Origin: Dehalococcoidia bacterium UBA6627
GTDB taxonomy: Bacteria; Chloroflexota; Dehalococcoidia; UBA2979
Assembly (NCBI GenBank): GCA_002455955.1
Contig: DKLZ01000007.1
Coordinates: 1 to 12,530 of the forward strand
DNA: 12,530 nt
Direction: 5' to 3'
Shown here: piece after piece, positions 5,490-12,530 of the stretch
Numbering within the stretch: the first letter of the stretch is position 1
How the letters are laid out: every line of letters starts with the position of its first letter
Program-made: the position numbers and the translations under genes
Notes under the pieces: model-generated
Databases searched by the model: none
What the model was told of the DNA's origin: nothing
Seen by the model: only the letters and a program-made list of their open reading frames with translations

Positions 5490-7427
5490 TTATGAACCTG
5501 CCGACACTGGCATCGAGGCCGCCTCAAGTTGTTTCGGTTCGCGCACAATCGCGCCAGGGGCCACTTCTGTACAAGCACCGCAGCCGATACAAGCATCATC
5601 GTTAATCGAACGTGCGCCGACACTACCCTGGAAGGCATTCACCGGACAAATCGCAACTGCATCTTCAATTTTCGAATCACGTGGGTTTGCGACGCGGAAC
5701 TTTGTCATTCCCGGCAGCGTCAGAGTTGGATCACGCCTTTGAAGTGCGAGCTCCTCGTAGTCCTCACGGAAGTGCTGTAGCAGATTACGCATGGGTTTGG
5801 GACTAAATTGTCCATGTACGCAGTTCGATTGCTGGAGCATGTCATCGATCAACTTCAGATTTGCAGCATCAGCACGGCGACCATCACCGTTCATAATTCG
5901 ACGGAAGATCTCAGTCATACGTTGATTTCCACCGTGGCAGGTCGTGCATCGTCCACACGATTCTTCCTCGACAAATTCAGAAATGAACTCGTTCAAGATC
6001 ACCAAGTGGGTTCGGTCTGATACGAAGACAATCCCACCCGATCCCATCATTGCGTCATAGGGTGTGAAGGAATTGTTTTCGAGAGTTAATGTAGGCATTG
6101 CCGAAGCTGGTACCAGACTTCCCAGTGGGCCACCGGAATGAATCGCTTTCAGTTCAGCGCCATCGCTGACACCACCGCAGGCAGACAGAATTTCCTGCAT
6201 AGGAGCACCAAACGGTAATTCCATAAATCCTGTATTGGGAATATCACCTGAGAACGAGAACAGGCGTGTGCCCACCATGGCTTCTGTTCCATATTCTCGA
6301 TACCACTCATGACCGTTCTGGAGAATCAACGGTACGTGCGAGAAGGTCTCCACGTTATTCACGTTCGATGGCTTCATGAATACACCGACCGCTGCTGGAA
6401 ATGGTGGTCGGATTCGTGGCTGGCCACGCTGTCCTTGAATTGAAGACAGTAGTCCAGTCTCCTCACCGCAAACGTATGAACCAGCACCTTTCACTACTTC
6501 AAGCTGGAAGGAAAATTCGCTGCCAAGAATGTTGTCACCGAGGAGTCCTGCAGCTTCAGCATGACGGATTGCCTGCTCCATCCTTTCAACTGCCAGCGGA
6601 TACTCTTCGCGGATGTAAATGAACCCACGCTTAGAAGACGTAGCAAAGGCTGCAATGGCCATCCCTTCGATCAAAAGATGTGGATCGCCCTCCATCACGA
6701 CGCGATTTACCCAGGCGCCTGGATCACCTTCGTCTGCGTTACAGACCATGTAATGCTCGTCCCCAGGAGCACCTGCCAGGAAGTTCCATTTCACACCTGC
6801 AGGGAAACCTCCACCACCACGTCCTCCATGCGCACCATCGATCAATTCCTGACGTACGCCGTCTGGCTGCATGCCTCGATATAAGACGCGTGCGAACGCA
6901 GCCCAACCACCACTACCGATGTAGTGCTCCATTACTTCAGGATCGGTCAACCCAATTCGAGCAATTAATCTTCGCTGTTCCGGTTCTTGAGCGAAGAATG
7001 GATGCTCGCGAATGCTCGGAATCTCTGTGTGCTCGCCACTTAATACACCGATCGCAAGTGCAGAGGCAGCACCAGATCGCCCTGTCGCCTCATCCACGAT
7101 CAACGCTGCATCATCTGGATTCACCGGGCCGTAGATCACGCTCGTTCCGTTGGGCCAGGTCACTGTGACAAGTGGCTGCAGCCACTGCATCCCATAACCG
7201 TGGTTTTGTCCGAGATCGATCGCCGCATTTCGGTCATTGGCGATTTGCTCGATCGCGTTGCTAGTAGCCAATGCACCATTTGCTAGCGAAGATGTATCAA
7301 TCGCGACGTCGATTCTAGGACGCTGCGGTTTCCGCCACCTCTCATAGACAGTCGTCGCATCTTCACGGATCTGAGAAAAGTTACCTTGAATCTGTGCTGT
7401 ATCAGAAGACAGTTTCATGCCCCCCAT
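5490..7427 (-). CDS. NuoF/HydB/FdsB-like NADH-binding diaphorase subunit with C-terminal ferredoxin domain
   Basis: 645 residues. Order: thioredoxin-like N-terminal domain (about 35-111), 51-kDa flavin/NADH domain with GRGGGGFPAG (202-211), NADEGDPG, IREEYP and GAGSYVCGEETG, then an SLBB region, the N3-type 4Fe-4S site (C491, C494, C497, C536) and a C-terminal ferredoxin domain (about 585-630). The protein passes electrons between NAD(H), FMN and FeS clusters. The N-terminal domain has no cysteine, so its usual 2Fe-2S cluster is absent. The ferredoxin domain keeps C594, C613, C616 and C619 but has Ala623 where a fourth Cys of the second motif would be. The start is ambiguous (GTG 7454, ATG 7442, 7427 or 7418); 7427 has GGTGA 8 nt upstream. 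It overlaps the nuoE-like gene by 26 nt, implying coupling. The partner enzyme is not in the window. Confidence 0.9.
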   Translation of the reverse strand: MGGMKLSSDTAQIQGNFSQIREDATTVYERWRKPQRPRIDVAIDTSSLANGALATSNAIEQIANDRNAAIDLGQNHGYGMQWLQPLVTVTWPNGTSVIYGPVNPDDAALIVDEATGRSGAASALAIGVLSGEHTEIPSIREHPFFAQEPEQRRLIARIGLTDPEVMEHYIGSGGWAAFARVLYRGMQPDGVRQELIDGAHGGRGGGGFPAGVKWNFLAGAPGDEHYMVCNADEGDPGAWVNRVVMEGDPHLLIEGMAIAAFATSSKRGFIYIREEYPLAVERMEQAIRHAEAAGLLGDNILGSEFSFQLEVVKGAGSYVCGEETGLLSSIQGQRGQPRIRPPFPAAVGVFMKPSNVNNVETFSHVPLILQNGHEWYREYGTEAMVGTRLFSFSGDIPNTGFMELPFGAPMQEILSACGGVSDGAELKAIHSGGPLGSLVPASAMPTLTLENNSFTPYDAMMGSGGIVFVSDRTHLVILNEFISEFVEEESCGRCTTCHGGNQRMTEIFRRIMNGDGRRADAANLKLIDDMLQQSNCVHGQFSPKPMRNLLQHFREDYEELALQRRDPTLTLPGMTKFRVANPRDSKIEDAVAICPVNAFQGSVGARSINDDACIGCGACTEVAPGAIVREPKQLEAASMPVSAGS

Positions 7428-7929
7428 CAATCGATTCACCATCGCGAATCTCACGAGTTATCCGAATCGCTTCAGCCGCCGTCAATTTACCTACTACACG
7501 GCGTTCATGCTCAAAGGGGCGTTCCACCCATACCAATGGTGCCTGCTCACAGGTTCCATTGCACTGCCCATTTACCATCTCAATACGCCCATCATCCGTA
7601 CGCTCTCCGAGATCATCAAATCCCAACACAGCAAGCATTGCGTCGCGAATGCCGTTTCCGTTCTCAAGTCGGCAAGCAGGACCCGAGCACCAGCGGATCG
7701 TTGTTGAAGCCGGAGGCTCCAGTCGAAATTCATCATAAAAAGATGCGGCGCCATAAACATGCGCCGGAAACATTTCAAGCTGCTCTGCGACTACTTCAAG
7801 AGCTTCGCGGGAGATATAGCCATAACGATGCTGCACTCGATGCAGAGCCGCCATCAATTGACCGTCATTCGGTGCGAAGTCCGCAACAAGAGCGCGTAAC
7901 TCTGCACGGGCTTCGGTTTCCAGGGGCAT
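7402..7929 (-). CDS. NuoE/HoxE-like 24-kDa 2Fe-2S subunit
   Basis: 175 residues, normal for the family. A helical N-terminal part (residues 10-70, with HRYGYIS and GAASFYDEF) is followed by a thioredoxin-like fold holding four ligands of a 2Fe-2S cluster: C81 and C86 (CSGPAC) and C123 and C127 (CNGTC). The protein pairs with NuoF-like subunits and relays electrons in formate dehydrogenases, bidirectional hydrogenases and complex I. The start is ATG 7929, with AAGGA 5 nt before it; a possible upstream start at 7947 lacks such a site. It is first in a two-gene unit with the NuoF-like gene and has a well-formed promoter upstream. All ligands are intact, so this subunit supplies a 2Fe-2S cluster while the NuoF N-terminal domain does not. 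Confidence 0.92.
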   Translation of the reverse strand: MPLETEARAELRALVADFAPNDGQLMAALHRVQHRYGYISREALEVVAEQLEMFPAHVYGAASFYDEFRLEPPASTTIRWCSGPACRLENGNGIRDAMLAVLGFDDLGERTDDGRIEMVNGQCNGTCEQAPLVWVERPFEHERRVVGKLTAAEAIRITREIRDGESIDGGHETVF

Positions 7930-7934
7930 AAAAG

Positions 7935-7939
7935 TCCTT
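7935..7939 (-). promoter_or_regulatory. Ribosome binding site of the nuoE-like gene
   Basis: AAGGA on the minus strand, 5 nt before ATG 7929. It decides this start over a non-ATG candidate six codons upstream. Confidence 0.65.
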
Positions 7940-7977
7940 GCCAGCACTCACTCTTACAGCGTTTCACCGCTAACGAA

Positions 7978-8006
7978 ACTATAGGCAGCGTGACCGTGTG
8001 GTTCAA
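7978..8006 (-). promoter_or_regulatory. Sigma70-type promoter of the nuoE/nuoF unit
   Basis: On the minus strand TTGAAC (8006-8001) and TATAGT (7983-7978) are separated by exactly 17 nt. The -10 matches the consensus at five of six bases and the -35 at four. Transcription would start near 7971, giving a leader of about 40 nt. It lies just past the stop of the amine oxidase gene, so the diaphorase pair can be transcribed separately from the glycan operon. Confidence 0.65.
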
Positions 8007-8050
8007 GGAATCAAGTACTCCTCGAGTGAAGTCATACCGATCATTAAGCG

Positions 8051-9394
8051 TTACATGGCCGACGCGCTACTTAGATCCGCTCGTGCCAACCGTGCGACTC
8101 GACGCCCCATCCGTATCGAATAATTCTGCCCGCGGTCTTCCGGATAGATCTGTGTCGTATTCGCAAGATACAGACCCTCGACCGGTGTTTGATGAGGAAC
8201 AATCGACTCGTGATACCGATAATTCACAACTGGCTGACCTGCTCGATCGACGAACAGCCAGCGACCCGTTACCCATGCACGCTCAAAGTGTGGATTGATA
8301 CGCTTCAAGTAAGGTTCATAAAGGTCGAATACTGCATCTTCGTCAAGGTCGATAATAGGATCGTCTGGATCGGTGTAGTTCGAGAGATAAACAATGTGCT
8401 TCCCGTTATAGCGTGAGCTGGGAACAAAATTGGTTTGCTCGACAGCAACAACGAATGGGCAATCTTCATCAGTCATTGTGAGCCAGTAATGCTCGGACAA
8501 TGGTCGGTCAAGAGTCAGGACGAGCACACTCGCCCATTGATATTGCTGCTGAGCGATCATTGAGGCATACGCTGGATCCAAATCTGAAAGTTCCGGAAGC
8601 ATACGTTCGAAAATCCCTGATGGAACGGTAGCGATCACCAAATCGGCTTCAATGAAACTTCCGCCTGATTCTGATGGAATTTCCACGCCAGTCACTCGTC
8701 CATCTGCAATACGGATACGCTGGATGGGAGTTGCAATTGCTACCGATCCGCCATGCCCTTCAACCCCATCCGCTATAGCGTCAACGAGCCGCCCGAACGA
8801 TCCGCGAAGGTAACCCAACTGCTCACGTGCAAACAGGCCACCTTCGCGAGAAGCAAAACGGAGATAAATTTTTCCCCAAAACCACGCCATCGAAATATCG
8901 TCAGCGTATGGACCGAATTTCGCTCGCAGCAACGGACCCCACACACCTTCATATCCTTCTCGACCGACTCGCGACACAATCCAGTCTTTCGCGCGCATAC
9001 CTTCATATCTTTTCCAGTCAGAGGTCCGCCGGAGCCAAAGCGCCGCAAGGCCCAATCGAATCCTCGTCAACAATGAAACCCGATCGAAACGCAACAGATC
9101 GATCGGGCCGACGAACGGATAATTTCGTTCTGCTGCGTTAAGCGCACCGCGCGAGTCAATCCATTCAAGATCACTGCCCAAGCCGAGTTCTTCAATTAAC
9201 TCAATGATTTCGGTATCTGAACGAAAGAGATGGTGATAGAAGCTTTCAATCCTTTCTTCACCTATCTCAAATGTTCTCACTTGACCGCCTAGGATTGGTC
9301 CAGCTTCAAACAATGAAACCCGATCACCCTGCTTCGATAGTTCATATGCCGCTGCCAAGCCAGCAACTCCACCGCCAATAACCACCGCGTTCAT
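8051..9394 (-). CDS. FAD-dependent amine oxidase/protoporphyrinogen oxidase-like enzyme
   Basis: 447 residues. The N-terminus MNAVVIGGGVAGLAAAYELS is a dinucleotide-binding fold (GxGxxG at 7-12), with the FAD-ribose acid at E30 and the GG..RTF motif that follows in this superfamily. The C-terminal VEGLYLANTTQIYPEDRGQN segment is the second FAD-binding region. It belongs to the NAD(P)-binding amine oxidase/HemG-HemY-like group (COG1232). Its place at the end of a glycosyltransferase/flippase operon argues against heme synthesis and for a desaturase- or oxidase-type step on a lipid or glycan carrier, but that is inference. The start ATG overlaps the preceding stop (ATGA, 9391-9394). A 17-nt exact in-frame repeat occurs at 9069-9085 and 9309-9325, both coding DRVSL. 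Confidence 0.85.
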   Translation of the reverse strand: MNAVVIGGGVAGLAAAYELSKQGDRVSLFEAGPILGGQVRTFEIGEERIESFYHHLFRSDTEIIELIEELGLGSDLEWIDSRGALNAAERNYPFVGPIDLLRFDRVSLLTRIRLGLAALWLRRTSDWKRYEGMRAKDWIVSRVGREGYEGVWGPLLRAKFGPYADDISMAWFWGKIYLRFASREGGLFAREQLGYLRGSFGRLVDAIADGVEGHGGSVAIATPIQRIRIADGRVTGVEIPSESGGSFIEADLVIATVPSGIFERMLPELSDLDPAYASMIAQQQYQWASVLVLTLDRPLSEHYWLTMTDEDCPFVVAVEQTNFVPSSRYNGKHIVYLSNYTDPDDPIIDLDEDAVFDLYEPYLKRINPHFERAWVTGRWLFVDRAGQPVVNYRYHESIVPHQTPVEGLYLANTTQIYPEDRGQNYSIRMGRRVARLARADLSSASAM

Positions 9395-10473
9395 TGATTA
9401 GCGTCCGCTGGCTCAGGCATATGTAATATCCGCTCGGGCTGTGCAAGCACCATCGGACCCAGTTGTCTCTTCCATAGCAATACCAGACCAACTACGACCA
9501 CTGGCAGCAAGATCAAAGTATGTAGAGCCAAAGCATAAGCAGTTCCGTTAACCGTCATGATGCCGAACACAATAAGCGTTTCACGCACGAAATATTCAAA
9601 TGGCCCGATCCCACCCGATGTACTTGGGGCAGCGATCGCAAGATTCGCCGCTCCTGTAACACCGAGATAGAGCCATGGAGCAAGATCGAGTCCGAATGCC
9701 TCTCCAATCATCCAGTAGGCCATCGCCTCAAGCGTCCACGACAATGCTGTCGTCGAACTGACTATCACCCAAGATTTTCGACCACGAAGCTGACTCAACC
9801 CGTTCAACAGATGACTCAGCCAAGAACGCATCCGCGACTGCAACATGCTGGGAGATAATTGAAGGAGCACCTCTAACAGTCGTTCTCCTCGCTCCGGGAA
9901 CGCAACTATTGAGGCGAGTAGTAATGTCGCGCCGACAAATCCAACTGTTGAAACTATCGCCAACACATGAAGTGTACCGTTGCTCTCAACTAATACGAGC
10001 GTCGTAGAAAGAAACAATGCCAATACCAGACCATCGAATATTCTCTCGACGAAAATCGTTCCCAGCACAAGCATTCGTGGCGCCCCAGTAACCTGTTCAA
10101 CCATCAGTGCTCGCACTACTTCACCCATACGAACAGGTAGAAGATTGTTCGCAGCGCATCCAATTACCAGTATTGAGAACGCATCTTTCAACGAAAGATC
10201 AATCGACGGTCGGAGGACTAATTGCCATCGTACGGCCCGTACCCAGAGGCCAAGAATAAATGGGATGCTGGCAAATGCGATCCAAGCCCATTCGACATCC
10301 CGAAACGCTTCAGTGAGTTCATCCAATTGCACTTGTCTAAGCAGCAACAGCAAGAACAACGCACTTACGAATAGTCCGAGCACTACACGCAATATCACTC
10401 GATGTCTGCGATACCCGCGATCGTCAGCAGGGAGTCGCGCCACTTCTTTCGGTTCTTTTATTTCATATTTCAT
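9391..10473 (-). CDS. Flippase-like / lysylphosphatidylglycerol synthase transmembrane-domain protein
   Basis: 360 residues of a polytopic inner-membrane protein (UPF0104/LPG_synthase_TM family). After a charged cytoplasmic tail of about 25 residues, hydrophobic segments occur near 27-46, 63-78, 98-108, 133-160, 170-190, 235-255, 270-285, 300-320 and 325-340. Family motifs are present: NNLLPVRMGE (109-118), ERIFD (143-147) and PSTSGGIGPFEYF in the later part. Members lack the soluble synthase domain and are thought to move or handle lipid-linked substrates; the exact substrate is unknown. ATGA overlaps join it to the gene before it (10470-10473) and after it (9391-9394), and it has no good Shine-Dalgarno, consistent with coupled translation. 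Confidence 0.87.
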   Translation of the reverse strand: MKYEIKEPKEVARLPADDRGYRRHRVILRVVLGLFVSALFLLLLLRQVQLDELTEAFRDVEWAWIAFASIPFILGLWVRAVRWQLVLRPSIDLSLKDAFSILVIGCAANNLLPVRMGEVVRALMVEQVTGAPRMLVLGTIFVERIFDGLVLALFLSTTLVLVESNGTLHVLAIVSTVGFVGATLLLASIVAFPERGERLLEVLLQLSPSMLQSRMRSWLSHLLNGLSQLRGRKSWVIVSSTTALSWTLEAMAYWMIGEAFGLDLAPWLYLGVTGAANLAIAAPSTSGGIGPFEYFVRETLIVFGIMTVNGTAYALALHTLILLPVVVVGLVLLWKRQLGPMVLAQPERILHMPEPADANQ

Positions 10474-12458
10474 TTTGGAAACAACACTTCGCCATCGAGC
10501 GATCCAAGTGTCGACTCGTCAACGCGCGTGACAAAAAAACTCCACCAATCCTTGACCAAGGAACCATCAGCGATCCCTGATAAGAAATACCGAGGTGTGA
10601 CTTGTCTATATCCTTGCTCGGGAAACCACCAGCGATGTTGATAATGGACCCCTTTCTGGTAATTGAGCCTCAGAGGATCTGACTCACTGATCGTATGTAA
10701 AGCTGCCACCACGATCGCTTCTTCAGGAAGATTCTCCGCGCGTAAGAATTCCGGAAGCACGTAACTCACCTCTAAGTCTCGGAGATACCAGGCCCACGGC
10801 CATGTGAGAGCCTGTGTGGTATCGATATAGATGGGGCGTTGTCCTTGAGCGGGTCGGTCATAGGCCATTGTTTCGATTTGTATCGCGATTCGGGGCACGT
10901 CAGGCGACGTCTGGGTATATATATGCGGTTCTATCGGAGTGTCCGGATGGCCAAACGACAATGCAATCCCAATTTGGAGCGTGAATGCTATTGCAATCGC
11001 CAGAACCGCGAAGCTGATTCCGGCAGTCAGTCGAACAGCGATCCGCGCGGGTCGTTTCAGAAGTTGCGCAGTTATTGTCGGAGATATCTTCCCCACAACG
11101 TGCCCCGCTGCAAACGCAAGTGGCAATGCCAGATGAACGGTTAGCCATGGCATTTTTTCGCCTGCAAGTGATAGTGCAATGAAGGTACCTGCAAACCACC
11201 ACAGCAATAACGCACCAAAGCGGTCACGTGTCCAAAGAAGCCACATTCCACCGATAAGCGCCAAAATTAAAGTCAGCACCTCGTAGATCGATAACATCAT
11301 GGCGTAATAGAAAATTGGCTGATTACCACGCTGTACTTCTTGTTGTGCCATCCAATAATCCAGTGAGTTCCAAAATCCACTCTCGATACCACCGAGATTG
11401 GTAAAGCCTGCCGAAAATAACGAGAGATAAATCGCATAGAACGTAATCGCTAAGATCGACCACCCACGCCAATTCCAAGCCAAGCCAACTACTGTAGTCA
11501 GCAGGACGACCACGATCACCGTCCCTATCCGAAGTACGTTGCCACCGGCAGTTGTCAGTTCTGCGTCAAGGTTTCCCATTGGAATTTGAATAGCCGCCGC
11601 TAACTGTGACGCCGTGAGAGTGCCAACTACCACCATTAGATCCACTTCACGTGATCGCTGTGGCCAATCCCAACGTTTTCGAACTCGTCCTAATAGTGGC
11701 CAGATTGCGGCTAAACACCACACGAATGGCACCAGCATCATTTTCAAAAGAAACGAACCTAGTGGTGACAACTCACGCACTCTGATTTCTGCAGGCGGAG
11801 TTACATCTTGAAGTACAGTAGCGATACGCTGATGGAGCCGAAATGACTCTAGCTGACACGCCATCGTGACGCTCAAATACAGCAACAGCAAAGCAGCTGT
11901 AAGATATGCCGTCTCCTTTGTCGCAAACGATAGAGCCAGTGCCGCAGTGAGCATGATCAACCATCGATATCGTCCATCGGCCCGGTAGCGCCAGACTGCA
12001 CACACCAACAGCACTGTCCATAACGCAACGAACATCTCGTTTCGAGCAAATCGTGAAAAGTAGAGCAATGAGGGCGAGATCGTTAACAGGAACGAGGTCG
12101 CAACTACCCCGACAGTACCGAGCCAGCGACGAAACAATATGGGTGTCAGCACAAGAGACGTACCGAACAAGGCAGCGGGAAGCCTTGTAATAGTTTCCGT
12201 ATCCCCAAACAACGCAAAAAATCCTGCGATTACATGGAATTGAAACGGGCCGTGCAGTAACGGGTCATGCCGATAGCCACGACCTTCTGCAAGAGACCAG
12301 GAGAAGAAAGCATGCAGTGATTCATCGTGATGCATCGCTCGAGCGCCTAAATCGAAAACACGAAGCGTGAGTGCGACTAGTACAAGACCGAAAACAATCC
12401 ACGTCAGTCGATCAAATTGAAATCGAATTGCACGATGCGAAATAACGGATTCAATCAC
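10470..12458 (-). CDS. Agl23-like membrane glycosyltransferase family protein (TIGR03663-type)
   Basis: 662 residues with an N-terminal membrane segment at about 18-36 followed by MHHDESLHAFFSW (42-54) and HDPLLHGPFQFH (64-75). This acidic first-loop motif (D45, E46) is typical of GT-C glycosyltransferases using polyprenyl-phosphate sugars, and the whole segment is the hallmark of the flippase-associated Agl23 group. About ten further hydrophobic segments follow, then a soluble C-terminal domain from about residue 500. The likely role is transfer of a sugar on the outer face of the membrane, or assistance to a flippase; substrate unknown. The start is GTG 12458; GTGA overlaps the stop of an upstream partial gene. 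No Shine-Dalgarno is visible, consistent with coupling. Confidence 0.87.
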   Translation of the reverse strand: MIESVISHRAIRFQFDRLTWIVFGLVLVALTLRVFDLGARAMHHDESLHAFFSWSLAEGRGYRHDPLLHGPFQFHVIAGFFALFGDTETITRLPAALFGTSLVLTPILFRRWLGTVGVVATSFLLTISPSLLYFSRFARNEMFVALWTVLLVCAVWRYRADGRYRWLIMLTAALALSFATKETAYLTAALLLLYLSVTMACQLESFRLHQRIATVLQDVTPPAEIRVRELSPLGSFLLKMMLVPFVWCLAAIWPLLGRVRKRWDWPQRSREVDLMVVVGTLTASQLAAAIQIPMGNLDAELTTAGGNVLRIGTVIVVVLLTTVVGLAWNWRGWSILAITFYAIYLSLFSAGFTNLGGIESGFWNSLDYWMAQQEVQRGNQPIFYYAMMLSIYEVLTLILALIGGMWLLWTRDRFGALLLWWFAGTFIALSLAGEKMPWLTVHLALPLAFAAGHVVGKISPTITAQLLKRPARIAVRLTAGISFAVLAIAIAFTLQIGIALSFGHPDTPIEPHIYTQTSPDVPRIAIQIETMAYDRPAQGQRPIYIDTTQALTWPWAWYLRDLEVSYVLPEFLRAENLPEEAIVVAALHTISESDPLRLNYQKGVHYQHRWWFPEQGYRQVTPRYFLSGIADGSLVKDWWSFFVTRVDESTLGSLDGEVLFPK

Positions 12459-12530
12459 GATGACGTATCGATACTTTGTCGATTAGGGACCGCGAAGATC
12501 AACGAACCATCACCTTCCCAGACGATCGGC
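12455..12530 (-). CDS. C-terminal end of an upstream gene of the glycan operon
   Basis: Only the last 24 codons and stop are visible. In the frame that runs open to the edge, the peptide reads PIVWEGDGSLIFAVPNRQSI then DTSS and stops with TGA at 12457-12455, overlapping the GTG of the Agl23-like gene by 4 nt. The WEGDGSLIFAVP pattern resembles the C-terminal end of membrane glycosyltransferases of the dolichyl-phosphate-mannose family, but the fragment is too short to be sure. The other two frames on this strand contain stops, which supports this one. Confidence 0.6.
   Translation of the reverse strand, partial: PIVWEGDGSLIFAVPNRQSIDTSS

Noticed and set aside
7386..7931. Long plus-strand open frames opposite the nuoE-like gene, and similar ones at 6680-7168, 9980-10531 and 1365-1772
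   Set aside because: They lie wholly antisense to genes with clear family motifs, show no recognisable domain and have Ser/Arg/Pro/His-rich composition typical of antisense frames.
10915..10922. TATATATA run that looks like a promoter element
   Set aside because: It is inside the coding sequence of the Agl23-like gene, with no gene start nearby.

Overview
The window carries roughly balanced base composition and tightly packed genes on both strands. It looks like a free-living bacterium with an oxidation-heavy metabolism. Two unrelated-looking luciferase-family flavin oxidoreductases, a tandem Nudix protein, a fused NuoF-like diaphorase subunit and an Agl23-type membrane glycosyltransferase next to a flippase-like protein together suggest Chloroflexota, possibly the SAR202/Dehalococcoidia lineage known for many flavin oxidoreductase paralogues. 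That placement is inference from gene content, not a phylogenetic result.

Layout: 1-241 (minus) is the N-terminal part of a short-chain dehydrogenase. It is divergent from a YfcE-like metallophosphoesterase at 372-929. A luciferase-like oxidoreductase lies on the minus strand (983-2026), followed by tRNA-Cys(GCA) on the plus strand (2167-2240) and a second luciferase-like enzyme (2274-3305, minus). Next is a protein with two zinc-ribbon/Nudix modules (3457-4491, minus), transcribed divergently from an apparently leaderless gene for a protein of 43-residue TPR-like repeats (4532-5443, plus).

The second half is all minus strand. A nuoE/nuoF-like pair (7929 down to 5490) has a good sigma70-type promoter at 7978-8006 and forms the NADH-oxidising or NAD-reducing module of a formate dehydrogenase, hydrogenase or complex I-like enzyme. 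No catalytic subunit is present in the window. The remaining genes form one operon read from the right edge: the last 24 codons of an upstream gene, an Agl23-like GT-C protein, a flippase-like membrane protein, and an FAD-dependent amine oxidase/protoporphyrinogen oxidase-like enzyme. Each junction is a 4-nt start/stop overlap, so these genes are probably translationally coupled and work together on a lipid-linked glycan or membrane lipid.

I did not find a clear new defence or mobile system. The most unusual points are the pattern of lost iron-sulfur ligands in the NuoF-like protein, the nested repeat structure of the TPR-like gene, the tandem Nudix duplication, the replaced metal ligand in the phosphoesterase, and a cluster of TTATGT motifs upstream of the second luciferase-like gene.
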